64,000 bases of DNA, taken from positions 1-64,000 of the forward strand of contig JAFSMO010000072.1 of NCBI GenBank assembly GCA_017447865.1, written 5' to 3'. Shown piece after piece: positions 16,510 through 25,275 of the stretch. Position 1 is the stretch's first letter. The number at the start of each line of letters is the position of its first letter. Source of the stretch: Thermoguttaceae bacterium. Its GTDB lineage: Bacteria; Planctomycetota; Planctomycetia; Pirellulales; Thermoguttaceae. The translations under genes were made by a program, and so were the position numbers. The notes beneath the pieces are model-generated. The model was not told the origin of the DNA. It saw only the letters and a program-made list of their open reading frames with translations, and made no database searches.

Positions 16510-18900
16510 ATGAGACATTTTCTTGCCTTTCCACTTGTGTTTTTTTTCGTTTTTTCGGCCTTCGTTTCGGCGGAACCCCCGGAGGTGGTGACGCTCATTT
16601 CCGGTGGTCGATCGGACTGCCGGATCGTTCTGCCGGCCGAGCCGACCCCGGTCCAACAGACGGCGGCGCAGGAGCTTCAGAAATACTTGGCCCAAATCTC
16701 GGGCGTGGAGCTTCCCATTGTTTCTGAAACGGACGCGCAGGAGGCCGGAAACCGAATCGTTCTGGGGCCTTCCGCTCTTTCGCAGAAACTGCTGGGGGAG
16801 ACGCTCGACGAGTCCAAAATCGGCTACGACGGGATCGCGCTTCAAACGGTCGGCTCGGATCTCGTTCTGACGGGCCACCCGCAGCGCGGAACGCTCTACG
16901 CCGTGTACGAGTTCCTCGAAAGAGTACTCGGCTGCCGCTTCTGGATGCCGGACTGCGAAACGGTCCCGAAGGCCGAAACGGTTCAGGTCCCGGTGGGGTT
17001 TTCGTACCAGTACACGCCGAAACTCGTGTACCGCGACGCCTTCTACCGGTCGGATCGGGACGCGGCTTTTGCGGCCAAGATCCGGAATAACGGGACGCAG
17101 AACATTCCGCCGGAACTGGGAAACCACCACGAGTTTTGTCATTTCGTGCACAGTTTTTACCCGATCCTCCCGCCGTCGAAGTACTTTGACGCGCATCCCG
17201 AGTGGTACAGCGAGGTGGACGGCAAACGGACGTGCGACCACGCCCAGCTTTGCCTCACGAACGAGGAAATGTTCCACGAGTTCGTGAAAAACGCGAAGGA
17301 GCACCTGCGAGGGCAGCCGAACGCGACGTTCCTCTCGGTCAGTCAGAACGACTGGCACAAGAATTTCTGCCACTGCGAGAAGTGCATGAAACTCGCCGAG
17401 GAGGAAGGCTCCCAGTCCGGCCCGCTGATCCATTTCGTGAATCGGGTCGCGGAGGAGATCGAGAAGGAATTTCCAAACGTTTACGTCGAGACGCTGGCCT
17501 ACACGTACACGCGCAAGCCGCCGAAGCACGTGCGCCCGCGGCATAACGTCGTGGTGCGTCTTTGCACGATCGAGTGCTCCTTCTGCCAGCCGCTTTCGGG
17601 CGAGCAGAACGTGACGCTCCGCGAGGATCTGGACGGCTGGTCGAAGATCGCGCCGAACCTTTTCATCTGGGACTACGTCACGAATTTCTCGTACTATTTG
17701 CTCCCGTACCCGAATTACTACGTTCTGGCGCCGAATATCCGCTTTTTTGTGGACCACCACGCGATCGGGATCTTCGAGCAGGGCGATACGCACACGGAGG
17801 CGGGCGACTTTATGCCGCTGCGGGCGTGGGTCATTTCCAAACTTTTGTGGGATCCGACGCTTGATTTCGACGCGCTGAAAGACGAATTCGTCGCCGGGTA
17901 CTACGCGCCGGAACTGGTGCCGGTCTTCGACGAGTACTTCAAGTTGATGCGTTCCGAAGTCGAGAAGTCCGGGATCTACCTCGGGATTTACCGCCAAACG
18001 GTCCGCGACTGGCTTTCCTTCGCCGGCCTGAACCGGGCGACGCAGCTGATCAAGGAGGCGCAGAAAATCGCCGCGAAACTCGAAGCGCAGGACCCCGAGC
18101 GGTACGCGGGCCTCGTGAAGAAAATCGAGCGCGAGACGTTCCCGACCGGCCTGGTATGGGTCGAGGACTGGAAGTTTTACAAAAACGAGTCGTTCTTTGA
18201 CTCTCAGCCGTGGGAAGGCCCGGAGGCTTACCCGCAGGCGGTCGACAAGATGATCCGGCATTTCGATTCGTACGGGCTGACTCAGTTCCGCGAGTCGAAC
18301 GGCGCGATCCAGAACCTGAAAGAAAAGCTCCTCGGGAAGAAAGAGCTTTGGGAAAAATGCCAGAGCCGGAATTACGAGACGAAGCCCGAAACGTTCCCGG
18401 AGGAGGTGCGAAACCTTCCGCCGAAGTCGTGGGTCGAGATCGAGCAGGAGAGTTTTAACCTGCACATTCCCGGGAAGTACGTTTTCATCGAGGAGGACCC
18501 GCAGGCGTCGAACGGCCTGACGTTCCGCATGGGCGGCGACCACACGCAGTGGGCGACGTCCTGGCCGATCCAGAAGTGGGTCCACCGGATGACGCCGGCG
18601 CTGGGGGAGGAAAACGCTGAAAAAACGGCCGGGAAGTTCCGCGTTTTCGCCGCCGTTCGCTGTGACGCCACTGGAACCGGCCGCGCGATGGACATCGGGA
18701 TCTACGACGAGACTCAGCACAAGAATCTGGTTTACCGTGCGCCCAGCGCCGAGACGATTTCGGGCCCGGAGTACCACTGGATCGATCTGGGCGAGGTGGA
18801 ATTCATCCAAGGGAACTGCCAGTACTTCTGGGCCGCCCCGGTGAATCGTCCGAACGAGGTGCAGAATGTTTACGTGGACCGGATTTTGATCGTGCATTAA
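16510..18900 (+). CDS. Secreted DUF4838 family protein (alpha-glucuronidase-like)
   Basis: 796 residues with signal peptide (MRHFLAFPLVFFFVFSAFVSA). Residues about 25-130 match the non-catalytic N-terminal domain seen in GH67/GH115-type alpha-glucuronidases and GH20-type enzymes (TAAQELQKYLAQISG, IVLGPSALSQ). The DUF4838 barrel follows, including a CHCEKC motif near residue 292 after FLSVSQNDWHKN. A C-terminal sandwich (about 640-795) may bind carbohydrate. The enzymatic activity of DUF4838 is not something I can state; a role on uronic-acid-containing glycans is inferred. It begins 20 bp after the MscS gene. Confidence 0.8.
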   Translation: MRHFLAFPLVFFFVFSAFVSAEPPEVVTLISGGRSDCRIVLPAEPTPVQQTAAQELQKYLAQISGVELPIVSETDAQEAGNRIVLGPSALSQKLLGETLDESKIGYDGIALQTVGSDLVLTGHPQRGTLYAVYEFLERVLGCRFWMPDCETVPKAETVQVPVGFSYQYTPKLVYRDAFYRSDRDAAFAAKIRNNGTQNIPPELGNHHEFCHFVHSFYPILPPSKYFDAHPEWYSEVDGKRTCDHAQLCLTNEEMFHEFVKNAKEHLRGQPNATFLSVSQNDWHKNFCHCEKCMKLAEEEGSQSGPLIHFVNRVAEEIEKEFPNVYVETLAYTYTRKPPKHVRPRHNVVVRLCTIECSFCQPLSGEQNVTLREDLDGWSKIAPNLFIWDYVTNFSYYLLPYPNYYVLAPNIRFFVDHHAIGIFEQGDTHTEAGDFMPLRAWVISKLLWDPTLDFDALKDEFVAGYYAPELVPVFDEYFKLMRSEVEKSGIYLGIYRQTVRDWLSFAGLNRATQLIKEAQKIAAKLEAQDPERYAGLVKKIERETFPTGLVWVEDWKFYKNESFFDSQPWEGPEAYPQAVDKMIRHFDSYGLTQFRESNGAIQNLKEKLLGKKELWEKCQSRNYETKPETFPEEVRNLPPKSWVEIEQESFNLHIPGKYVFIEEDPQASNGLTFRMGGDHTQWATSWPIQKWVHRMTPALGEENAEKTAGKFRVFAAVRCDATGTGRAMDIGIYDETQHKNLVYRAPSAETISGPEYHWIDLGEVEFIQGNCQYFWAAPVNRPNEVQNVYVDRILIVH

Positions 18901-18907
18901 TACTTGG

Positions 18908-18934
18908 GTACGGCGGGCCGCCGTCCTTCCGAAT
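18908..18934. repeat. Family H GGACGGCGG palindromic repeat, copy 1
   Basis: A GGCGG/CCGCC palindrome flanked by CCTTCCGAA. It is the reverse complement, with about three mismatches over 26 bases, of the hairpin at 46228-46253. Confidence 0.6.
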
Positions 18935-18966
18935 TTAAACTTTAACCATTAATCAAGGAGAAACTC

Positions 18967-19764
18967 ATGAGCGACTATTCCTACAAGAAATCCTGGAACA
19001 AAGAAAACGGCAAATCGGCCGTCATTACGTTCGAGAACAGTTCACTCGAAATGCTCGAAGTGGACATGCTGAAGCTGCAGCCGGGCGACAAAAAGTCGTA
19101 CCAGGAAGGCGGCAAAGAGTACGGCCTCCTCATCCTCGGCGGTCAGTGCTCCGTCGTGGGTTCAGGCTTCAGTTTCGAGAACATCGGCAAGCGCGCGAAC
19201 GTGTTTGACGGTCCGGCCACTTGCGTGTACATTCCGGGCGAAACCCCGTTCACCATCACCGGGGTCACGGAAGTTTCCATCGCCGTCTGCAAATCGGTCG
19301 CAGGTGACGGTTTCGAGCCGAAACTCATCAATCCCGAAGACGTGGTGATCAAGGACCTCGGCAAACCCGGCTGGGAACGTCAGGCGCATTTCATTCTGGA
19401 CGAGCGCTGCCCCGCCAACCTGATCTACATCGGCGAGGCGTACGTCAAGGGCGGCCAGTGGGCAAGCTATCCCCCGCACAAACACGACGACGACAACATG
19501 CCGATCGAAGGCGTTCAGGAGGAGATCTACTACTACGAGTTCGATAAACCGAGCGGATTCGGCATCCAGCGCGTGTACACGAAGGAAGGCGACATCGATG
19601 AGACGTACACCGTCAAGTCGGGTGATTTCGTCGAGATTCCGCGCGGCTACCACCCGTTCTGCTGCGCGCCGGGGTATAACAATTACTACTTGTGGATCAT
19701 GGCCGGTGAAAATCGCGGTTTCCACATGACGACCGAGGAAGGACACAAATGGCTGAACAAATGA
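18967..19764 (+). CDS. IolB/KduI family 5-deoxyglucuronate isomerase-like cupin
   Basis: 265 residues forming a double cupin. In inositol catabolism IolB opens 5-deoxy-D-glucuronate to 5-dehydro-2-deoxygluconate. The metal-binding segment is conserved: PPHKHDDDNMPIEGVQEEIYYY (about residues 173-194) supplies His, His and Glu, and a later histidine lies in IPRGYHPF. AAGGAG lies nine bases upstream. No iolD, iolE or iolA is present, so a substrate other than inositol breakdown products is possible. The stop overlaps the next start as ATGA. Confidence 0.85.
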   Translation: MSDYSYKKSWNKENGKSAVITFENSSLEMLEVDMLKLQPGDKKSYQEGGKEYGLLILGGQCSVVGSGFSFENIGKRANVFDGPATCVYIPGETPFTITGVTEVSIAVCKSVAGDGFEPKLINPEDVVIKDLGKPGWERQAHFILDERCPANLIYIGEAYVKGGQWASYPPHKHDDDNMPIEGVQEEIYYYEFDKPSGFGIQRVYTKEGDIDETYTVKSGDFVEIPRGYHPFCCAPGYNNYYLWIMAGENRGFHMTTEEGHKWLNK

Positions 19765-20372
19765 AAATTTACCGCGTGACGGACCCGGAATTCAAGCCCT
19801 ACGGCCGGGTCATCCCGATGGATGCGTCGGAACTGATCGACGCGGCGAAGAAGCAGGAAATGCCGGTGGAAGGCTCGAAGTACGAACCCTCCCTGGCGTC
19901 TCTGGAAGCGACCGCGGCCATGCCCTGGTTCACGGACGAAGTGTACGGCGAAATGCCGGTCCAGATCGGCCTCTGCTGGGGGCACAACCGCCAGATGAAC
20001 GCGCTGGAGTGGCACCGCGATTCCGAAATCAACGTGGCCGTCACGGATTTCGTTCTGATCCTCGCCAAACTGGACGATCTGGACGCGGACGGTCGGCTGG
20101 ACTCTGCGAAGTGCAAAATGTTCCAGGTCAAGGCGGGCGAAACGGTCGAAGTGTACGCGACGAGCCTGCACTTCTGCCCCTGCACGACCGACCCGGCCGG
20201 GTTCAGCTGCGTCGTGGTGCTTCCGAAAGGCACGAACGTCCCGCTCGACAAAAAACCGGCAGACGCGCTTCTTTTCCGCAAGAACAAATGGCTCATCTGC
20301 CACGAAAGCGCCGAAGGCCTGAAATCCCGCGGCGTCGTGGCGGGCATTTACGGCGAAAACTGGTCGCTGTGA
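19761..20372 (+). CDS. DUF4867-like small cupin-type protein
   Basis: 203 residues from the ATG at 19761, preferred over the ATG at 19749 because it gives the 4-base ATGA overlap typical of translational coupling. The opening MKIYRVTDPEFKPYGRVI and internal GHNRQMNALEWHRDSEINV and EVYATSLHFCPC are what I recall of DUF4867 proteins; this family assignment is from memory and unverified. Several His and Glu residues in a beta-rich context suggest a metal-binding cupin. Coupling to the IolB-like gene implies that the two act together on a sugar acid or keto-sugar. Confidence 0.6.
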   Translation: MKIYRVTDPEFKPYGRVIPMDASELIDAAKKQEMPVEGSKYEPSLASLEATAAMPWFTDEVYGEMPVQIGLCWGHNRQMNALEWHRDSEINVAVTDFVLILAKLDDLDADGRLDSAKCKMFQVKAGETVEVYATSLHFCPCTTDPAGFSCVVVLPKGTNVPLDKKPADALLFRKNKWLICHESAEGLKSRGVVAGIYGENWSL

Positions 20373-20381
20373 GTTTTCTTT

Positions 20382-20590
20382 GGAAGGCGGTAATGAAGCG
20401 CGGAGCGCGGAATTACGCGCCGGTAAAATCACCACGGACGTAGTGACGCGTAATTCCGGCCTTCGGCCTCCATTACCGCCTTCCAACCGCCCGTAGTAAT
20501 TCAAATGGCGCGTAATTCCGGCCTTGCGGCCTCCATTACCGCCTCTCATTTATGCGTAATTCCGACCTTGCGGCCTCCATTACCGCCTCT
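20382..20590. repeat. Family B nested hairpin repeat, copy 1
   Basis: GGAAGGCGGTAATG (20382-20395) pairs with CATTACCGCCTTCC (20471-20484). The inner arm GCGGAATTACGCG pairs with CGCGTAATTCCG. Two further half-modules of the type GCGTAATTCC-ggccttgcggcc-CATTACCGCC follow at about 20510-20543 and 20553-20588. It fills the gap before the metallo-hydrolase gene; no gene lies in it. Confidence 0.85.
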
Positions 20591-20606
20591 CATCATAGGA
20601 GATTTT

Positions 20607-21533
20607 ATGCTTACCCCCACCCGTCGTCAATTTCTCACCGCAGTCGGCGCGTCGGCGCTCTGCGGAACTCTTTCCGCCTCCGCTTCTGCTGAGGAGGGCC
20701 AGGCCCCGGCCGTCGGCATGACGGTCTGCCAGCTGAAAAACCAAACGCGCACCCAAATGATGGGCTACATCATCCGGACTGCCACCGGCGAGCTGATCGT
20801 CGTGGACGGCGGAAACGCCGGCGATGCGTCGCACGTGCTCGAAATGCTCGAGCAGCTCAACGGCGGCCCGAACCCCAAGGTCACCGCGTGGTTCCTCACG
20901 CACGCCCACTCCGACCACTACGGGGCGCTCTGCGAGCTGATCCGCACGGAGCGCCTGCCCGAGGTGAAGGAATTCTGGTTCAATTTCCCCTCGACCGAGT
21001 GGGTCCTCGGCGGTGAACCGGGATGCAAACCCTACATTACCACGTTCGACGAGCAGATCGTGAAGGTTCAGGACCGGTGCTTCAAAACGCAGAAGGACCA
21101 GAAATTCACGTTCGGAAACGTGACGGTCACGGTCCTGAACGACCCGTACCTGGATCAGAAGCGCAACCCGGTCAATAATTCGAGCGTCTGCTTCCGTTTC
21201 GAGACGGCTTCCACGTCGCTGATCTTCCTCGGCGACCTGGGCAAAGAAGGAAGTCTGGACCTTTTGAACTCGCAAAAGCCGGAACTTCTGAAAGCGGACG
21301 CGGTGCAGATGGCGCATCACGGCCAGCAGGGTTCCGACCGCTCGCTGTACGCGGCGATCGCGCCGAAAACCGCCTTCTGGCCGACTCCGGACTGGCTCTG
21401 GGTGAACGACTCCGGCCGTGGTCCCGACTCGGGCCCGTGGAAGCCCCACTACGAGCAGCGTTGGGCGATCGAGCTCGAAATCACGAAGAATTACATCGCA
21501 AAAGATGGCACGCGCTGCGTGGAGTTTCCGTAA
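20607..21533 (+). CDS. Tat-exported metallo-beta-lactamase-fold hydrolase
   Basis: 308 residues from the ATG at 20607, chosen because the twin-arginine signal (PTRRQFLTAVGASAL...ASA) begins there and AGGAG is upstream. The MBL metal motif is THAHSDH (H99, H101, D103, H104). Later ligands are probably D in IFLGDLG and H in MAHHGQQGSD, which resembles the ComEC-associated subgroup of the fold. It is a probable exported hydrolase of unknown substrate. The upstream family B repeat separates it from the sugar operon. Confidence 0.8.
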   Translation: MLTPTRRQFLTAVGASALCGTLSASASAEEGQAPAVGMTVCQLKNQTRTQMMGYIIRTATGELIVVDGGNAGDASHVLEMLEQLNGGPNPKVTAWFLTHAHSDHYGALCELIRTERLPEVKEFWFNFPSTEWVLGGEPGCKPYITTFDEQIVKVQDRCFKTQKDQKFTFGNVTVTVLNDPYLDQKRNPVNNSSVCFRFETASTSLIFLGDLGKEGSLDLLNSQKPELLKADAVQMAHHGQQGSDRSLYAAIAPKTAFWPTPDWLWVNDSGRGPDSGPWKPHYEQRWAIELEITKNYIAKDGTRCVEFP

Positions 21534-21558
21534 TAGTTAGGAGTGAGGAGTTAGGAGT

Positions 21559-21601
21559 GAGGAATTGCGCGGAAGGACTGCGTAATTCCTCGTTCTTTTT
21601 T
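21559..21601 (+). terminator. Rho-independent terminator
   Basis: GAGGAATTGCGC (21559-21570) pairs with GCGTAATTCCTC (21580-21591), with one G-T pair, and a T-rich tail follows at 21593-21601. Its stem is made of the same GGAATT/GCGTAATTCC words as repeat family B. GAGTTAG/GAGTGAG repeats precede it. Confidence 0.75.
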
Positions 21602-23051
21602 AAAAGGGTTCGATGTTCACCGCTTCGTCGAAGAGTTTTTCCACTTCTTCACCCGGCTTGGTTAAAAGCGAAACGACGACTGCGGCGGTCAGGCCCGCGA
21701 GGAAGCCGGGGGCCAGCTCGTAGATCCCGGTCTGGGTCATGAAGAAGATCCACGCGATGTCCACGGCCGCACCCATGACGATCCCCGCGACGGCTCCCGC
21801 GAAGCTGAACCGCCTCCAGAAGAGCGAAAGCAGGATCGTCGGGCCGAACGATGCGCCGAAAACGCCCCATGCGTTCGTGACCAGGTCCATGATGGACCCC
21901 GTATTGGGGCCGGTGGCTAAAAGGAAGGCGCAGGCCGCGACCGCCAGCACGACGATCCTCCCGACCCACATCAACTCCCGATCCCCCGCGCGGTGTCGTC
22001 GGATCACCGGTTTGTACACGTCGCTGGAGAAGGCGGAGGAAGCCGAGAGGAGCTGACTGTCGGCCGTACTCATCGAGGCGGCAAGCACCGCCGAAAGGAG
22101 GATCCCGGAAAGGATCCCCGGGAAAATCATCCGGACCATCTGCACGAAAACCAGTTCGTTTTGCGCAATCTCATCGTTCAATCCGAGTTTCACCCGGCCG
22201 ATGATCCCGATGATCGTCGCGAAAAGAAGCACCAGAACGGTCCAGGAAACCCCAATGACGGCCGATTTCTTCAGCTCGTTCTGAGACTTGATCGACATGA
22301 AGCGGATGATGATGTGCGGCATTCCGAAGTATCCCAGCCCCCACGCCAGGCCCGAGACGATTTTCCGCCAGTCGCCAAAGAGGTTCCAGTAGTTCGGGTC
22401 GGAAATGCTCTGCGAGGAAGGTTCAAGCATGAAGCAGGCAAAAATCGGCGCGAGGAACAGGGCGCCGAGGATCAGAAGCCCCTGAAAAAAGTCGGTCCAG
22501 CAGACTGCCGAGAAGCCACCGAGGAACGTGTAGCCGACGATGATGAGGACGGCCAGCCACATTGCGCAGGTGGGATCCATGCCAACGACTTTCCCGAAGA
22601 TGATCCCGCACCCTTTGATGCTCGCGGCCGTGTAAATCGTGTAGGCGAAAAGAAAGACCGCCGCGCAGATGACCTGGAGGGCTTTTGACTTCGCGAGGAA
22701 CCGGTTGGAGAGGTACTGCGGGATGGTGATTGCGTCCCCCGAAACGATCGAAAACCGGCGCAGACGCGGCGCCTCGAAGATCCAGCAGCAGGTCAACCCG
22801 ATCGCCAGCCCCACGGGGATCCAGATCTCGCCGAAGCCTTTCAGGTAGATGGCCGTCGGAAGTCCCATCAAAACCCACGCGCTCATATCCGACGCCCCGG
22901 TCGAGAGCGCACTGACCCACGCCCCCATCTTCCGGTCGCCGAGGAAGTACGTCTTCTCCCCCCCGTTCCGGTCTTTGATGAAGAAAAACACGCCGACGCC
23001 CAGCATGAAGGTGAGGTAAAGGACGAAAACGATGATTTCGGAAATTTGCAT
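21600..23051 (-). CDS. putP: PutP-type sodium/solute symporter
   Basis: 483 residues with about 13 hydrophobic helices. The hallmark of sodium/proline symporters is near residue 50: STGASDMSAWVLMGLPTAIYLKG. The middle contains the AVCWTDFFQGLLI helix and later LSAVLAASMSTADSQLLSASSAFSSDVYKP, which contributes to the sodium site in the SSS family. Uptake of proline or a similar small amino acid with Na+ is likely. It is the last gene of a minus-strand run and starts 12 bp after the pseudouridine synthase stop. Confidence 0.85.
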   Translation of the reverse strand: MQISEIIVFVLYLTFMLGVGVFFFIKDRNGGEKTYFLGDRKMGAWVSALSTGASDMSAWVLMGLPTAIYLKGFGEIWIPVGLAIGLTCCWIFEAPRLRRFSIVSGDAITIPQYLSNRFLAKSKALQVICAAVFLFAYTIYTAASIKGCGIIFGKVVGMDPTCAMWLAVLIIVGYTFLGGFSAVCWTDFFQGLLILGALFLAPIFACFMLEPSSQSISDPNYWNLFGDWRKIVSGLAWGLGYFGMPHIIIRFMSIKSQNELKKSAVIGVSWTVLVLLFATIIGIIGRVKLGLNDEIAQNELVFVQMVRMIFPGILSGILLSAVLAASMSTADSQLLSASSAFSSDVYKPVIRRHRAGDRELMWVGRIVVLAVAACAFLLATGPNTGSIMDLVTNAWGVFGASFGPTILLSLFWRRFSFAGAVAGIVMGAAVDIAWIFFMTQTGIYELAPGFLAGLTAAVVVSLLTKPGEEVEKLFDEAVNIEPF

Positions 23052-23063
23052 TGAGCGTTTCCC

Positions 23064-23717
23064 CTACTCAAAAAAAACTTTCCACGCGGCGGGAAATGGG
23101 GCGGTGAACGTCATTTCCTCCTCGAGGGTCGGGTGGCGGAGCGTCACCTGACGGGCGTGGAGGGCGATCCCCACCGGGAATTTCGTCCGCGAGCGGTATT
23201 TGTAGTCGCCGACGATCGGAAAGCCGTGGTGGGAAAGCTGGACGCGGATCTGGTGTTTGCGGCCGGTTTCAAGATGAATTTCCAGCATCGTCCGGTCCTT
23301 GAATCGCCGAACGACACGGTAGTGCAGAACGGCCTCGATGCCGCCCGGGTCCTGCGTGATGAACATTTTGCGGTGGCGTTTCTCCTCGGCCATCCGATCG
23401 CGCAGCGTGCCCGAATCCTCCGGGACGATCCCGTCCACGACGGCGACGTAGGTCTTCGTCACGGTATGCTGCCGGAACTGCTCCACCAGGCGCGAGGCCG
23501 CCTTGCTCGTGCGGGCGATCACGACCACGCCGGTCGTCGGTGTATCGAGCCGGCTCACGATGCCGAGGTACACGTTCCCGGGCTTCTGGTACTTCTCGGC
23601 AATGTAATCTTTCGCGAGCGTCAGGAGGGATTTTTCCCCCTTTCCGACCCCCATCGTCGGCAGTCCGGCGGGTTTTACCACGACCAACAGGTGATTATCT
23701 TCGTAAAGGACCTGCAT
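23064..23717 (-). CDS. RluA family RNA pseudouridine synthase
   Basis: 217 residues converting uridine to pseudouridine in rRNA or tRNA. The catalytic aspartate is in the SRLDTPTTGVVV segment (about residue 58), where the canonical form is HRLDxxTSG. The KPAGLPT start and GRKHQIRVQLSHHGFPIVGDYKY block are diagnostic. There is no N-terminal S4 domain, so it belongs to the short RluA/RluC-like group. It lies between the MBOAT and symporter genes with short gaps. Confidence 0.9.
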   Translation of the reverse strand: MQVLYEDNHLLVVVKPAGLPTMGVGKGEKSLLTLAKDYIAEKYQKPGNVYLGIVSRLDTPTTGVVVIARTSKAASRLVEQFRQHTVTKTYVAVVDGIVPEDSGTLRDRMAEEKRHRKMFITQDPGGIEAVLHYRVVRRFKDRTMLEIHLETGRKHQIRVQLSHHGFPIVGDYKYRSRTKFPVGIALHARQVTLRHPTLEEEMTFTAPFPAAWKVFFE

Positions 23718-23751
23718 AAATGCGCCTCTTGAATGGGGATTTGATCTCTTC

Positions 23752-25227
23752 TTAAAAATTAAAATAAATAAAAGGATTGTACCCGCTCTTTACGACGTAA
23801 GCCACCGAAAGGAGAAACACTCCGAAGAACGCAAGGGAAAAGCAAAGCGTGTAGGCCCGCTGAGCCGCTGGACTTTTCAGCGCGTCCGCTTTGCGGATCA
23901 GCCACGGGACGATCGGGAAACTGAAAATCAGCGCGAAAGCGTAGAACCAGCGTGTCTCGTGAAGCCAAAGCGTTGCCGTATCCGACCAGAGCGGCTGGCC
24001 GTTCAGGTGGAACATCGTGCTGATGTAATGCAGCGTCGCGGGGAGACTGTTCACCATCTCCCCCTTCATCGCGGCCATATTCGCATCGAAACCGCACTTG
24101 AAAAGGACCCAGCCGACCACCACGATCAGCATCGTGTACGCGTATTTCAGAGGCACGAACCACCGCGAGGTGAGGCGTTTTTCGAAGCCCGTGAATTTCT
24201 CAAAAACGAGGAACACGAAGTAAAGCAGGCCCCACAGAACGAACGCCCAGTCCGCGCCGTGCCAGAGCCCGGTCAGAGCCCAGACGACGAAAAGATTCAC
24301 GATCAGACGCGCAGTAGAGACGCGGTTCCCGCCCAGCGGAATGTACACGTAGTCCCTGAAAAACGAGCTGAGCGAAATGTGCCACCTGCGCCAGAACTCG
24401 CTGATGGAGGTCGAAATGTACGGGTAATTAAAGTTTTCGAGGAACCGGAAGCCGAACATTCGGCCCAGGCCGATCGCCATGTCGGAATAGCCGGAAAAGT
24501 CGAAGTAAATTTGAAACGTGTACGCGACCGCGCCGAGCCACGCCAGCCCGGTGGAAAGCTCATCCCCCGGCGTGGCGAAGGCGGCATCGGCGGCGAGCGC
24601 CACGTTATTCGCGATCAGGACCTTTTTACCCAGCCCGACGATGAACCGGTACACCCCCTCGGAGAAATCGTCGAACGTTTCCTTCCGGTTGAAAATCTGC
24701 TGCGCGATGGTCTCGTACCGTACGATCGGCCCGGCGACAAGCTGCGGGAAAAACGCGATGTAAAGCCCCACGTTGAGCGGGTTCTTCTGCGCTTCCCCCT
24801 TGCCGCGGTGAACGTCCAGCACGTACGAAATCGCCTGGAACGTGAAGAACGAGATCCCGATCGGGAGCATGATCTGCGGGATCGGCAGATGGGTCCCTGC
24901 GAAGTAATTCACGTTTTTCAGGAGGAACATCCAGTACTTGAACCAGGCCAGAATGCTCAGGTTTCCGATGAGCATCAGGACCAGGACGTGAACCGCTCGG
25001 CGTCCTTTCTCCCGGCATCGGCTGACCCAGAGGCCAAACGCCCAGTTCATCAGGATGGAAAGGATGAGCATCGCCGTGAATTTCGTCTCACCGTACGCGT
25101 AAAAGGCGAGGCTCATCACGAGCAGAAAAGTATTCCTAGCCGTCACGAAACGTCGCGGTATTCCGTAATAGACCAAAAGGACGAACGGAAGGAACAGGAA
25201 CAGGAATATTTTGCTCGAAAAAACCAT
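23752..25227 (-). CDS. MBOAT family membrane O-acyltransferase (AlgI-like)
   Basis: 491-residue polytopic membrane protein. The family signature is strong: FWRRWHISLSSFFRDYVYIPLGGNR (about residues 280-303) and TGLWHGADWAFVLWG (about 322), with the catalytic histidine in the latter. AlgI-type members pass acetyl groups across the inner membrane to acetylate an exopolysaccharide. The AlgJ/AlgX-type periplasmic partner that normally sits beside it is absent from the window. It follows potC by 48 bp on the same strand. Confidence 0.9.
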   Translation of the reverse strand: MVFSSKIFLFLFLPFVLLVYYGIPRRFVTARNTFLLVMSLAFYAYGETKFTAMLILSILMNWAFGLWVSRCREKGRRAVHVLVLMLIGNLSILAWFKYWMFLLKNVNYFAGTHLPIPQIMLPIGISFFTFQAISYVLDVHRGKGEAQKNPLNVGLYIAFFPQLVAGPIVRYETIAQQIFNRKETFDDFSEGVYRFIVGLGKKVLIANNVALAADAAFATPGDELSTGLAWLGAVAYTFQIYFDFSGYSDMAIGLGRMFGFRFLENFNYPYISTSISEFWRRWHISLSSFFRDYVYIPLGGNRVSTARLIVNLFVVWALTGLWHGADWAFVLWGLLYFVFLVFEKFTGFEKRLTSRWFVPLKYAYTMLIVVVGWVLFKCGFDANMAAMKGEMVNSLPATLHYISTMFHLNGQPLWSDTATLWLHETRWFYAFALIFSFPIVPWLIRKADALKSPAAQRAYTLCFSLAFFGVFLLSVAYVVKSGYNPFIYFNF

Positions 25228-25275
25228 GAAATCTAAAATTTCAAATTAAGGAAGGGGAAACGTGACCAGAAAACG

